A DNA stretch of 64,000 nucleotides from Cymbidium sinense (GCA_021442155.1 CM038221.1:144746264-144810263), one strand, 5' to 3'; positions 35,401 through 47,895 are shown, numbered from the stretch's first letter. A program made the numbers and translations. Notes: generated from the letters alone by a model not told the origin.

Positions 35401-36269
35401 AATTATAAGTATCTACCCAAGGTAGATTAAAAGTTGAACTTTTAGAACTTATAGAAATTGATTAAGGGATTAATTAATCAACCTTAATTAAGAGATTAAG
35501 GAGATAAGAAGTTTAGAGAATAGCTTGGAAAATGTAAAATTATTCCATAAACCTCCTACTTAGGATCTAAATCATAATCATAGGTAAACCAATTAAATCA
35601 TACCATAATTATGTTTAATTATGGATAATAAAGAAACCATATGCAATTAATTATGATGGGGAGGTCAAAACTTACCTAAGAAACTTGGGATTAATAGTTA
35701 TCAAAGAGTACAAAAATACTTTAATAAAACCTAAATTTAGAAAATCATAATTCAAAACTCATTAAAATTAATTTTAAAATATTCTAGGTTTAATTATCTA
35801 TTCATGGGTTTTTATTTCATTTTTTTTTATTTTCTATGAATATTTATGCATTTTTGAAGATCTATGGATTAATTAGAAATTAATTGAGCATTTTTAATTA
35901 ACACTAAGTAATTAGAATGAATTAAAAAAGCTATGTAATGAGAGGATAACTTAAATGTCATCCCAAATTATGCAGCATGCACTTTAATCTATCATTATCA
36001 AAGATCAATATGGATCTTATAAAGGATAAAGACTAAATGTGTTAATCTAAAAAATGTGATGGATGGTGAGATGATTATTCTTTGACCAGAGACCGATGAT
36101 CGGGAAGATCTTAATAGCATAATCACACCAACAACCCACACCATCTAAAGACAAAGAGATAACGGCCAAAATTTGATGAGCTAAAAAATTTCTTTCACAA
36201 AGACACCACATTGAGAGATTGAAATATTCTACCTCACCGGTGATCACCAACACTGAGATCATTTAGCTT

Positions 36270-37940
36270 TTGAGACAATTTTAAATTCTTGAATTGAGGC
36301 TTTCTTTATGGACCAACACCACTTGAATTGATCCAATTGCTTCAACTTGCTATGGGAACTCCAATGGAAGCTTGAGTTTTAATTAGTCCTAGAAGAAGCA
36401 TTAAATTGAGGTGGTTTTCTGGAGGAAATTCAAGATTGATTGAGCTTATTTATGCAAAAATCAAATAGAATTATAATCTTCGATTTGGGATCTATGATCT
36501 TCATTAGCTCAATAATGAAAGTGAAGTGAATAGCTCCCTAAGGATTACCAACAATGTCCATGCCATTTTGATCCAATAATGAGATAGTTTATTTTTTATT
36601 TTGAGTGTGCACATGGTTGATTTGATTTAAGAGTGATAACCTTCCATAATGCTTTTTATTAAAAAAGTTTTTAAAACCCATATTGGGTGCACCACTCATC
36701 ACTAAGTCCCCTTGATCTTGGAAAGCCTCGATTTTGAAGAGTATGACCAAATTAACATGAAAAGATGATCAACTCAAGATCGATGAGGTAGCTTCTTAGA
36801 TTAAATTCCTTCTATTGAGTGGTTTTCTATGACCAACACCACTTGAAGATCCTTGTGGTTTAATCCAATTTTTACTTGCTATAACTTAATGGAAGCTTGG
36901 TGAGCTTCAATTAGTCAGAAGAAGTGTGGAAAATTGAGGTGGTTTTCTAAAATTCAAGATTGAATTTATTTTTGCACTATGCAAAATAAAAATTATAATC
37001 TTCTAAGATGATTGCTTTCATTTTCAATCATGTGTGAAAATGATGAATTTGGGGAGTATATCTCCCCAAAGGATCGATCAACATAATGTCCATGCCATTT
37101 TGATCTAATTGATGAGATTGGGAGTTTATTTTGAATTTGAGTGCACATGGTTGATTTGATCCAAGAGTGGATTTAACCTTCCATGTGCCTTAATTTGAGC
37201 TTAAGAGGAGTTTAAAAATTCAATTTTAAGCTTTGAGTTTGGTCAAAAAATGGGACCCAAACCCATTGTTGGGTGCACCACTCATCACTAAGTCCCCTTG
37301 AGCTTTAAGAAAGCCTCGATTTTGAAGAGTGACCAAGTTACCCATGAGTTAGGAATCATACTCAAGATCGATTTAGCTTCCTTGGACAAGCCTTGAAATT
37401 CTGGCCTGATTGAGTGGTTTTCTAGACCAACATTGAAGATCCATTTTAATCCAATTTCTCTACTTGTTATGGGAACCCAATGAAAGCTTGAAGCTTGGAT
37501 TAGTCCCGAAGTGTGTGAGGAATTGAGGTGATTTTCGGTGGAGGAAATTCAAGATTAATTCTATTTTTGCAAGAAAATCAAGAAATAGGGAATTATAATC
37601 TTCTCTAAGATGATTGCTCTGGGTTCATTAGCTTCAATCAACAGAGGGTGTTTAAAAAATATGAATTAAGTATATCTCCCCTTGAAGATCGACCGACAAT
37701 GTTGATTTTGATCCAATTGATGAGATTGGGATTTTTGATGTGTGCACATGGTTGATTTGATCCAAGGAGTATACAACCTTCCATGTGCCTTAATTAGAAG
37801 AGGGAGTTTAAAAATTCAATTTAAGCTAAGGGGTGAAGTTTGTCTAGGTACCAAATGCTGACCAAACCCATGTGCACCATCATCACTAAGTCCCCTTGAG
37901 CTTTTTGGAAAGCCTCAAGTGATTAAGAGGGTACACCAAA
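36270..37940 (-). repeat. Three tandem copies of a 550-600 bp LTR segment
   Basis: Three units share, in order, CCAACACCACTTGAA (36303, 36833, about 37428), GTGCACATGGTTGATTTGAT (36608, 37141, 37742) and CATCACTAAGTCCCCTTGA (36695, 37281, about 37877). The LTRs at 41018 and 53461 have the matching segment only once (for example 43250-43900), so the expansion is private to this copy. Each unit carries a different set of small deletions. Confidence 0.85.
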
Positions 37941-38029
37941 TTTTATGAGTTAAAATTATATGGCCTAGGGTGGATGGTCATTTTTCTATTTTTTCCACTT
38001 TGGACATGTTTATGTGGAGAAACTAGGTT

Positions 38030-38800
38030 TGCCAAGTTTCATTGGATTAATCCATTTGATAGGTTTTTATATTGACCATTTAGGTCAAAATGGGCCATTA
38101 AGTTGACTAATTGGTCAAATTGGGTCAAACCAAGAGTCAAGTTCATATGACCATTTGAAATGTTTTGCTTTTTGATTCAATTTGGTATATATTTGATTTT
38201 GGCTCATATGATTATTTAGGTCAAATGGGTCAAGTTCATATTGACCCATTTGACCTATTTGAAGTCAAGGATAGATTTGGTTAGGTTAGTCATAGTGGAT
38301 TGGTGTCTTTGTTTCCAATCAATTGTTTATTTTGGCTCAACATGACCTTTGATCATTAGGTCAATTCTAATTGTCTAGTGGCCAATTGATTTTGGTCAAG
38401 TTCCACAAATGATTTGGATGGACTTGATCCATTGGTTTCAATCAATTTGGCTTAGATTTTTGACATTTGGACCCTTTAGGTCAAAATGGGAATTTTGTCA
38501 ATGGGGAATTAGGCTCAAATGTTTTGGTTCAAACATAGGTCATGAGAACTTAGATCAATGGAATCAATTTGGCAATGGTGGAATTTAGGTTTCATTTTAG
38601 AATTGTTGACTTGATCAACCCTGGGTTTGACTTTTGAAATTTGATAATGATCATCATGATGATTGTTGATTATGATGAGAGGGATGATTTTGGTTCAATA
38701 AGATTAGGATCAAAAGTTACCATATGGGTACTTTAGGTCACTTTTTAAATCAAGTGAGCCTAAGTGGGTCAAATGGCTTGGTTAAAGCATTTTGAATATT
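38030..38800 (-). promoter_or_regulatory. TTGACC-rich (W-box-like) LTR segment, element B 5' LTR
   Basis: Counterpart of 18050-19010 and 54060-54920: dense TTGGTCAA, GGGTCAA and TGACC words on both strands. The palindrome seen elsewhere is here one base off (TTGACTAATTGGTCAA near 38105). Confidence 0.45.
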
Positions 38801-39079
38801 GATCTTTATATGGACTGTGATTGAAATATGAATCCATTTTAGTTTAAGGTCAAATGGATTTTGATCCATTTGAAAATTTCATTCAAAGGAAGAATATGAA
38901 GAAATTGTTTGATTTGGGTTTGATTGAATGATTGAAGTTTGATCTATATATGAGCTCAAGGATTGATTGAACCATGAGAGAGAAAATCAAGACTTGATTT
39001 GAAAGTGATTTGGCTAAGTTCAAGATTTTGACTTGAAAGACTTAGATTTGATTTGATGATCAGTTTGATTTTTAAATTG

Positions 39080-39560
39080 ATTGTTTGAATTTATATTTCA
39101 TTTATATATGTGAATATAAATGAGAATATAAGTGGATCATGAGAAAATTTCAAGGATTTGAAGCAGTCTAATCATGATTTAGGTTAAATCCATTAAAGAA
39201 AATTTACAGGATTTAAGGGAAATTTAAATTGGAATTTAATTTTTGGCCTTGGATTTAAATGATTTATATTTATATTTCATTTATATATAAGAATATAAAG
39301 TTTTAAGAAAATCCATGATTTTGAATGAGTTTGATCATGATTTAGATTGATTTTGGCTAAGTCCTTTAATGGAAAATTAAAGGGATTTAAGAAAATTTTC
39401 ATGAATGATTTTGAATTTTGAATTTTATTTGATGGGTTTGAATTTATATTTCATTCATAAATGTGAATATAAATGTGAATATAATGAGAATATAAATGGA
39501 TCATGAGAAAATCTCAAACATTTGAATAAGTTTGAATCATGATTTTGAATAAGTCCTGGG
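39080..39560 (-). repeat. AT-rich LTR repeats of about 170-180 bp, element B 5' LTR
   Basis: Three diverged units, each with TTTATATTTCATTTATA, GTGAATATAAATG and then GATCATGAGAAAAT and TTTGGCTAAGTCC words (near 39090, 39270 and 39450). The same repeat lies close to the start of the other LTRs (41430-41870, 53475-53745 and, weaker, 19150-19400). Part of each unit is an inverted repeat, TCATTTATAT with ATATAAATGA. Confidence 0.7.
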
Positions 39561-39943
39561 AAGTTTAAGGACTTAGCAAAATTTAGGAATTTTGATAGAT
39601 TTTGATCATGGTTTCAATCATGAATTTCAATCGTGGATTTCAATCATGGAATTCCATCATGAAATTGATTTGAGTTTGGAGAAAATCAAATAGAATTAAT
39701 TTAGAGTTTGACTTGAAAGATGGAAAGTGAGGAATGGTTTAAGCTAAGGGTAGGAAAATTATCCTAACACCCCTAAGGCATAACCTATTCCTATGGCTAA
39801 CTCTTCTAAGTCTTCTAGGGCTAGGTTTGAGTATCCACCTAATCACTAGATGTGTCTTAATACTAAGGAACTCTTAAAGTCTAAGAGAAGTCCTATGTCT
39901 AAGGTGGAGGAGTTGAGAGCTCATTCTATAAATGAGGTCAACA

Positions 39944-40790
39944 GTAGCCCGCAAAGGAAAACAACAATCTTAGAACCTAAATCTAGAGAGCTTTGGTACA
40001 AACCACAGGCACGTCCTAAATCTAAGCTAAATGTGGACATAATTGTCTACCTCCACAAGAGAGGATAGACCATCCTACTGTTGGACTTACAACCGCTTGG
40101 AGTGGCCACCAACTAACACCTCCTATGCTTTAAATCCATGTGGCCAAGTCTTATGCTTTGCAAGATGGCTTGGATGTTGTTTGCTTAGAAAGGAGACTAA
40201 GTCCTTAAGCTCACTCCCTAAGAGACTAGAGCATGAGTGGTATAAATTCATGACTTAATCTAATGCAAATTTTATCAAATTTATTTGATTCTTTTGGACT
40301 CTTTATTTTGACACAGGCTATGGGATTTTGCATGCCTAAATGCATGAGAACTTGATTATGGGCCAAATCAAGAGAAAGTGTCCTTCCATCAAAGGCTCTG
40401 TTAAGCCTTTATTCTTTAGCATAGATGGAAGTCTTAACAAAAGTGGAAGAATATGACATGCATGATATTATACATTCATTCATCCAAAAGGGTCAAAAAA
40501 ATTTTATTATCTTGATTTAATTTCTAAGCTTTTATGTGAGGTTATGAGTTATTTTAAAATTTTAGTGAGTTATGGGTAGAAAAATTAATTTCATCCTAAG
40601 AGCCTACTGCATCCAAGCCACACATTACTTAGCACCCCACACATGGGCAACCAAGCCCACCTCTCCTAACATGAGTTATTCTTAAGAGCTAAGCAACCTG
40701 CACAGCAAACACATTTATACTTTTATTACAGTGACCCCTTAAGCACAACCCCCTACAAAAAATATGATTAGGCTAATCACGACCTACCAT
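39944..40790 (-). mobile_element. LTR fragment (subfamily 1), minus strand
   Basis: This matches 12529-13800 in the same orientation, closely enough to align by eye, except that the part equal to about 13225-13635 is missing. It begins exactly where element B's LTR start ends and stops exactly at the LTR terminus at 40791. It is the only other subfamily 1 piece besides 1-2336 and B's 3' LTR. Apparent frames in it are LTR sequence. Confidence 0.75.
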
Positions 40791-41017
40791 TGTGGTGAAA
40801 TTATTTTTGCCTTCATCTATCCTTTTGAAGAGGATAAATGAAAACAGAAATATACGTCCTTCGTTTGAGACACCACGTAGATCCACAAACATTCTTATTA
40901 GGATGATTAGGTACAACATTGAGGAGAGGTGTACTATCTCGAAAGACATAAGTCACCACCTTACAATGGACCTAATCATCTTAATAAGGACTCCTAAGGA
41001 CAATGAGTCTACATATG
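40791..41017 (-). mobile_element. Terminal 227 bp of an LTR, minus strand
   Basis: The inverted LTR end TGTGGTG sits at 40791. The following bases match the inverted ends of the LTRs at 60430-60652 and 47050-47292 (CACCACGTAGATCC, then GGACTCCTAAGGACAATGAG). It is cut at 41017 by the start of element D's LTR. Its outer edge is an intact LTR terminus, so it is the tail of a separate insertion into 39944-40790. Confidence 0.75.
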
Positions 41018-41429
41018 TGTTGACCTCATTTTTAGGATGAGCTCTCAACCCCTCCATCTTAGATATAAGATTTCTCTTAGAACTTAAGAGTTCCTTAGTC
41101 TTAAGACACACCTAGTGATTAGGTGGACACTCAACCTAGCCTTAGAGACTCAGAAGAGTTGGCCATAGGAATAGGTCATGTCTTAGGGGTGTTAGGAAAA
41201 ATCTGCCTACCCTATAGCTTGGATCACATTCCTTACTTCCTTCCTTCAAGTCAAAATCCAAATCAACATCAAACATAAATCAATTCTAGCCCAATTGATT
41301 TTCTACAAACTCAAATCAAAGCCATATGATTGAAACCAATGATTGAAATCCATGATTGAAACCCATGATTGAAATTCCAAACTCCAAATATTTCCTAAAT
41401 CCTTAATTTCCTCTCTTAAGGATTTAACC

Positions 41430-41870
41430 TAAATCATCTTCAAATCAATTCGAAATCATAAAATTTTCTCATAACTCATTTATATTCTCATTTATATTCA
41501 CATATATAAATGAAATATAAATTCAAATCAATCAAATCAAATCCAAAATTCAAATTCTTAATTCAAAATCCTTCTTAAGTCCATAATTCCCTCTTAAGGA
41601 CTTAGCATAAATCATGTTCAAATCAATTCAAACTCATGAGATTTTTCTCATAACTCATTTATATTCACATTTATAAATGAAATATAAATTCAAATCAATC
41701 AAACTAAACTCAAAAATCAAATCCAAACTCTAAATATTTTCTAAGTCCCTTAATTTCCTCTTAAGGACTTAACCTAAATCATCATCAAATCACTTCAAAT
41801 CCTTGAAATTTTCTCATAAACTATTTATATTCACATATATAAATGAAATGTAAATTCAAAAAATCAAAAC
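41430..41870 (+). repeat. AT-rich LTR repeats of about 155-175 bp, element D 5' LTR
   Basis: Three units near 41485, 41655 and 41825, each with CATTTATATTCACAT, ATAAATGAAATATAAATTC, then TCCTTAATTTCCTCTTAAGG and ACTTAACCTAAATCAT words. The ACATATATAAATGA part pairs with the preceding TCATTTATAT. Confidence 0.7.
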
Positions 41871-42199
41871 CACTTCCAAAAAATCAAGTTCAAATTCAAT
41901 CAAAATCTAACTTAAGCCTTTCAAGTCAAAATCTTGAACTTAGCCAAATCAACTTCAAATCAAGCCAAACTCTTGATTTTTCTTCATGATTCAATCAATC
42001 CTTCAATCATGAACCCAAATATAAATACAAACTTTAATCACTTAATCAAAACATAATTCAAAAATCAAGCCAAAATCCATTTCATGTTCACCCTTTGAAC
42101 TTGAAATTGTCAAATGAATCAAAACCCATTTGACTTCAAACCACTTGCAAATGGATTTATATTTCAATCATAAGTCCATATACAAGTTCAATCAAATTC

Positions 42200-43150
42200 A
42201 AATTAAGCTTTGATCAAGCCCTTTGACCCACTTAGGATCCACCCAAAGTGACCTAAAGTGCCTTATGAACCAAATTCCCCTAACCAAATTGGATTGAATC
42301 AAACTCACCTAAGCCTCTCACCATGATCAACAATCATCATGAGATGATCAATCACTTAAATTGGATCAAACCAAGTCAAACCTAAGGGTTGACCAAGTCA
42401 ACACTTAGCCAAAATGAAATCCAACATAGCCAAAATCCACCATAGGCCAAATTGATTAAAACTAATGATCTAAGTTCATTCATGATCAATGTTTGAGATC
42501 AATGTTTGAACTTAACCAAGTCAACATTTGAGCCTACCCTAGCCCAATTGGTCACTTGATCCAAGTTGACCCAACTTGACTTAAAAAGTCAAAATATTTC
42601 AAAACTTGATCTAAGCCAAATTGATTGAAAGCAATGGGTCAAGTTCATTCCAAATCACTTGTTGAACTTGACCAAAGCCTCAATTGGCCAACTAGACCTA
42701 AACCTAAATTGACCTTGAAACCCAACTTGACCTAAAAGGGTCATATTGAGCCAAATTCAAACTTAACCAAAATTGATTAGAAATAAAGATACCAATCCAC
42801 TTAATATGACTAACCAAACCTAAACCTACCCACGACCTAGCTCAAATAAGTCAAATGGGTCAAATTGGTCAACTTGAACCATTTGAGCTAAATGAAGCCA
42901 TATGAACCCAATTGAATCAAACCAAAGCCACCAAAATATTTCAAATGGTCATATGAACTTGACCCAACCCTTGGTTTAACCTAATTTGACCAATTGGTCA
43001 ACTTGAGCCAAGTTGACCCATTTTGACCTAAATGGGTCAACATGAGCCAAACCATACCAAATAAACTCCAAATTCAATGAAACTTCGGCAAACCTATTTT
43101 ATCAACATACCAAACATACCCAAATTCAAAAATTAGCCAAATGACCATTT
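42200..43150 (+). promoter_or_regulatory. TTGACC-rich (W-box-like) LTR segment, element D 5' LTR
   Basis: Dense CTTGACCC, GTTGACC and GGTCAA words, with the palindrome TTGACCAATTGGTCAA at 42986-43001. About 90 percent identical by eye to 54060-54920. Confidence 0.45.
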
Positions 43151-43879
43151 TACCCCTAGGCCATAGAGTAAATTTTGGTTAATTTCACTTGGAATTTGGT
43201 CAAATTCTCTTCATACCTACTTGATACTCTCCTAATAGATTGAGTGAACACTAGGGAGGGTGGTGCACATAACCCAATGGGTTTGGATCAGCCCAACTTG
43301 ACCCAATGGCCAAACTAACCATGTACATGGAAATGGCCACATGGGAATCTTCCTTTCACTCAAATGGACACATGGGGAGTTCACCATTCCACTCCTTAGC
43401 CTAAAGCATACTCAAGGACAGTCCTAACAGCTCAAACAACCCACTGAATCAAGGCAATTGGATCAAAATGGAAAGCTTATGCTCAGTCATATGATTGCCA
43501 AAGGGGGAGATATACTCCCCCTAATTCATTTGAATCTTCATAGAGCCATAGTTGATTGAGTGAGAGGAAGTCATAGGAGTCATTTGTGAGTGATCCTAAG
43601 CTTCCTAGAGGGAGATCCAATTTCCATCTTCTTAGTTTTCCTTAAGTAAAAATAGGGGAGCTCGATTGAATTTCCAACCTTCTCCACACTCAAACTCTAC
43701 TCAATTCCTTCTTCAAGGTTCAACAGAGGGCCAAGTCGAGTGCACCCATACTCTTTCCCAAGCTTCAAAGGTAGAGGAGGAGTGCCTTAGACCAAAGCCA
43801 AGCTTAAGCTAAGGAGGAGTTGGCCTCTAGAAGAATCCATTCAATTTCCAAGACTCAAACTCTCAACAAAGCTTCGTCT

Positions 43880-44345
43880 CAACCAGACGAAGCTTCTCTA
43901 AGGGAATCGAGTGTCGGTGATCACCTCCGGTGAGGTTAGCCATTTAACCGAGCTTAATTCCATTGTGTATTGGTCCTTTGTGAAAAAATTCTTCACCCCA
44001 TGCAAATCTAGCTATTGGATGTAATCTTCTATGCATGTTGATGGTATGGGTAAATTTTGGGATCAATCCAAGCTCAATCGAGCTCGGATCATCTCCTAAA
44101 ACATCGACGGCCTCCATTGTTCAAAAGGGATAACAGGAATGGATCTCTGGCTGTCCATCTGCACATTTTGGATGGACGACCGAGATTAAAATGTGTGATA
44201 TATTCATTTTTAATCCTCTTATCGCGCTTTAAATCTCTTAATTGAGGGAAAGTGCCACGCCACATGCGATGCTATGATGTGATGTTTTAAAAAACCAATC
44301 GAGAGGCGACGTTAAAGCACGCCATGCATGCGCATGCGTAGGGAT
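43880..44345 (+). promoter_or_regulatory. CpG-rich block within element D 5' LTR
   Basis: Contains CTCAATCGAGCTCGGATCAT (near 44077), also found at 55897 in the inserted LTR, followed by a shared GACGG..CTCCATTG segment and, about 80 bp later, a GGATGGACGACCGAGATTA-type word. Near 44320 is CATGCATGCGCATGCG, an alternating purine-pyrimidine run with CATGCA (RY-type) motifs. Proposed as an LTR control region by position only. Confidence 0.4.
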
Positions 44346-47300
44346 TAATGATATAATTAAGGATTTATTTAATTCTAATCACCTAAGCTTCTAAAATTCA
44401 TATCTCAACATAGAAAATTCAGAAAAAATATGAAATAAATTGCATTGGAAAGATAATTAAACATAGAATATTTTAAAATTAATTTTGATTAAATTTGAAT
44501 AGTTCTTTTCTCTGAATTTTAGTTTTATTGGGAATGTTAATTTGCTAATTACTCCCAAATTAATCTACTGATTAATCTCAAACTTCTTGGGTGTAATTAG
44601 AGGGATGACATTTGCACCCCCTAATTTCCTTAAGATTTATTGGTGGGCTAACTAGGGGAATTGCAAGTTCATTCCTTAATTACTCCCTTAATATAATTAA
44701 GGTTGATTAAGGTTGTAATTAGTGGTTTAACCCTCTAATTATGCTGATTAAGGTTTGTTTAAATGAATAAGAGGTTTAGGGAATAATTTTGGGGCATTTT
44801 CTATAAGATATTCTTCAAAATCCCTTTTTTTCCTTAATCCATCCTTAATTAAAGGTTAATTCACTAATTTCCCACTTAATTAATTTTATAAAATTCTAAA
44901 ATTTTCTAGAACTCAATTAATTCTTCTTGGGTAGATGCTTAGGTGTTCAAGAGCCTAAGTATAAATAAAGAAATCAAGATTCAACTCATCTGTGTGAGGG
45001 GTATTTTGAAATTACTTAAGTTAAACCCCTTAGCTTAATTAATCATTAATCCTGAGCCAAATTGCATTAGTCATTTTCCTTCCTAGGTGCATTGCAAATT
45101 TAAATTCCTTGCGAGATTTTATGTCATCTCATTGGCTCATAATTATTTGATTAACTATGCTAAGGTGGTGTAGGTAAGGGGTAATTAACATGTTTAATTT
45201 ATACTATACTTTAACCTAATCAAAATATAAAATGAGTCTAATCACCTAAAAAATTGAACAAAAATATCAAACACATGTGGGAATGGCTTAGAAATAGCAA
45301 ACTCACCTCATATTTTCAAAATTAAATCAAACCCAAGATCAAATAAAAATCACATTAAACAAACTTTGATTTGCTTTAATCTTTCTTATTTCATAATATT
45401 GCCTTTAGGAATTAAATAAGGTGAATGTGTTTACATGCTTTCATTACTTTAGTTCTTTCCTAACATGCTAAATGTGTGTCTCATATGATTTCATACATTC
45501 ATGCTTTTCAAAAGTCAAATTTAAAATAAAAATATTTCCTTTATGTCAAATTGCATGTTTTGGCTAAAGTAAGAATATGAGTGGCTATTATCACTATTAA
45601 ATCCAAATTATTTTACAAAATATATGAATCACTTATCAAACTGAAAGTGTGTAACTTATAACTTACTTATAAGCTTGCATGTGAGTAAAAATATAAGGAT
45701 GTGCTTAGTATAGTTTTCCTTCTCCTCTCTTTTGGTATAGTTTAGGATTTGGCAAAGTGTATAGTTCATTTGAAAAGAACCTAACACTTTCCTAATTCCA
45801 TATCCTGTTGATTGATCATTTGTTTAGCTTGTGCATTAAGATGTCATCCTTTTCCTAATTTCTTCCTTGCTTTATGTATGGCTTGGATCTAGATTAGGCT
45901 CTTAGAAAAAAAATAAATCTTTTACCAAATTTAATAATTCAAAATTAAAAATAAAGAACTCATAACCTCATCTAAAGTTTAGGTTAAAATCAAGATTAAA
46001 GAATTAGTAACCCCTTAGCTGGATGAGTACTTCTTTTATAACATCATGCACAAATGCATATTATTTTCACTCTTGATTGGTGAGCTTCCACCTTTGCCAG
46101 AGAAACTTAGCTTGACCTTTGAGAGCCATGATGGAAACACACCTCCTCTCTTCTCATTGATTTTGTCCAATAATCTCATTTCTCATGCATTAGGCATATG
46201 AATCCTATTAGCTTGAGTCAAAATGATTGTCCAAGAATAAAAATAAAATGAAATTTAAATTGCATTAGATTTAGGTCATTTGAAGTATACCCTTACATGA
46301 TCTAGTCTCTTTAGGGAGTGAGTTTAAGGACTTAGTCTCTTTCTAAATAAATAACAGCCTAGTTATCTTGCATAAAGCATATGACTTGCCTACATGAATT
46401 TAAAATCATACAAGGAGTTAGTTGGCAGCCACCCCTAAGCGGTTGTAAGTCCAAGCAATCGTGTGATTTGTCCTCTCTTATGGAGACAAACTAAATACTC
46501 ATTTTTGCCTTAGATTTAGGTTGTGCTTTTGGCCCTCGCCAAAGTTTCCTAGATTTAGGTTCTGAGGTTGCTTCTCTCCTTGTGGGCCATAAGCTTAAAT
46601 CCTCACCTCTTAGGCATTTCCATAATCTTATGTTGTGGAATCATAAGCCCTAAATTTCTAATGAAAAATTCAACTCAAACAAATTAAATCAATTTCAAAA
46701 ATGTAAAGCCTAACCATAGGATAGTTTAAGATGCTCGTTAGATTTCCTAGCATCGTGGGCATCTCCTACTTATCTTCCTTTTGCTTCGATAATAACTCCA
46801 TCTCTTTGATCAATCCCATTTGATCTTCCAAAATAAACTAATCGATTGATAGTCCTACCTTTTAAAATATTTGGAGATAATGATCATTTACCCTAATCAA
46901 GAGTATTCCTAAGGGATCTCATTTTATAGGATGTAATTAACTATGGGGGCTTGCCCCTGTAGGGAACTTAATGAACCCAATTTAAAATAAACCTTATTTT
47001 ACTTTTCCATGTAAGTAGGGGAAGAATCTTTGGTACACATGCATACCCATTATCCTTAGGAGTCCTTGTTAAGGTATAGGTCCATTGTAGGGTGGAGGCT
47101 TCTATCTTTTGAGATAGTACACATCTCCTCAATATCATATCTGATCTCCCTCAATAAGAACATCTACGGATCTAAGTGGTGTCAAATTACAAAAAAAAAG
47201 ATGTATATTTTCATCCTCATTTTCTTCTGTATAGAGTGAAGATGGAAGTATATATTTTATTCTCTAAAAGAAAAATAAAAAATTTCACCACAAATTTTTC

Positions 47301-47320
47301 TAGCAACTCGCTGGGGATGG
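47301..47320 (+). other. Primer-binding-site-like sequence, element D
   Basis: TAGCAACTCGCTGGGGATGG lies 8 bases after the LTR end. Its shape resembles primer binding sites of plant LTR elements after some G-to-A decay. The cognate tRNA cannot be named with confidence. Elements A and B lack this site. Confidence 0.45.
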
Positions 47321-47895
47321 TTTCTCTCTCTATCTTTGGTACATGATCATTGTCTTCAAGTATCGATAGTGGGTTTGTACTTTGGTATGAATCAGACTAT
47401 CTTTTGTTCCTTATTTCATTCTTAAGTTAAGCTAGCCAACATCTTTAGGTTTTAGGACCTCACCCCATGTTCATCTTAAAACCCCCATTGGGTTCTCCAA
47501 TGGGTAAAGATAAAAAAAAAAGATCTAAAAAAAACATTTAAATACTTCCTCCTTATCATTTTTATCATAAGGAAAGGTTCATTCTAAAATAATAAAAATA
47601 AAATAAATTTTTCATAAAAATCTTATTTTTCAAAAAAAAACACTCTTTCAAAAAATCAATAAAATATTTTCCACAAAATTTTCTTAAATCATCCCCATCT
47701 AATAATTCTCATACTTGTTCCATGTAGGAATCTTCAAAAATAAAACTAACAATCTTTTCCAAAAATACAAATGAACATCTTCCCTCAATTCATTTTGATG
47801 AAGATTCCATTTTCAAAAATAAAATGAACAATCATCTTTCCAAAAAATAAAAATCAAAAAGAAAAATAAAATTTTTAAAAAGCACACATGAACCT
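47321..47895 (+). other. Leader 5' part, element D, no gene
   Basis: Between the primer binding site and the hairpin array. A-rich with repeated AAAAATAAAA words after 47500; no frame and no recognised motif. Confidence 0.5.

Larger units (their letters stand above)
11917..39943 (-). mobile_element. Element B: giant Tat/Ogre-like retrotransposon, about 28 kb, minus strand
   Basis: Reading the minus strand from 39943: LTR start TGTTGACCTCATT, LTR to about 32455, a leader with hairpins, gag from the ATG at 31213, protease, linker, RT, two RNase H domains, integrase to the stop at 23019, 3' UTR repeats to about 19791, then an LTR ending at 11917 (inverted CACCACA). Each part is in the expected order. 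The 5' LTR lacks its last 0.6 kb, the primer binding site and the start of the leader. Catalytic residues are better kept than in A or D (protease Asp, YIDD, integrase Asp before NGT), though frames are broken. The two LTRs resemble different subfamilies, so B may be a recombinant of two insertions. The 5 bp beyond each end (GTGGT and GTAGC) do not match as a clean target duplication. Confidence 0.75.
32455..39943 (-). mobile_element. Element B 5' LTR, about 7.5 kb, subfamily 2, 3' end missing
   Basis: On the minus strand the LTR starts TGTTGACCTC at 39943. It runs through the about 170 bp AT-rich repeats, the TTGACC segment, a triplicated block (36270-37940) and the AT-rich interior (33900-36050), to a part matching 59000-59960 near 32460-33800. 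The last about 630 bp, the CACCACA end and the primer binding site are absent; the joint with leader DNA is near 32440-32455. The CpG-rich block seen in other LTRs is reduced here. Shared words place it with 41018-47292 and 53461-60652 (subfamily 2), not with B's other LTR. Confidence 0.75.
41018..47292 (+). mobile_element. Element D 5' LTR, about 6.3 kb with a 1.5 kb deletion
   Basis: It starts TGTTGACCTCATTTTTAGG and ends CACCACA at 47286-47292. Compared with 53461-60652 it lacks about 1.5 kb equal to 57690-59205, the joint being near 45810. Contents in order: AT-rich repeats (41430-41870), TTGACC-rich segment (42200-43150), CpG-rich block (43880-44345), an AT-rich interior and the conserved 3' part. 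No gene is seen; open frames inside are chance or complements. Confidence 0.8.

Noticed and set aside
11912..39948. Target site duplication for element B
   Set aside because: The bases outside the two LTR ends are GTGGT and GTAGC; three of five matching is not evidence, and B may be a recombinant.
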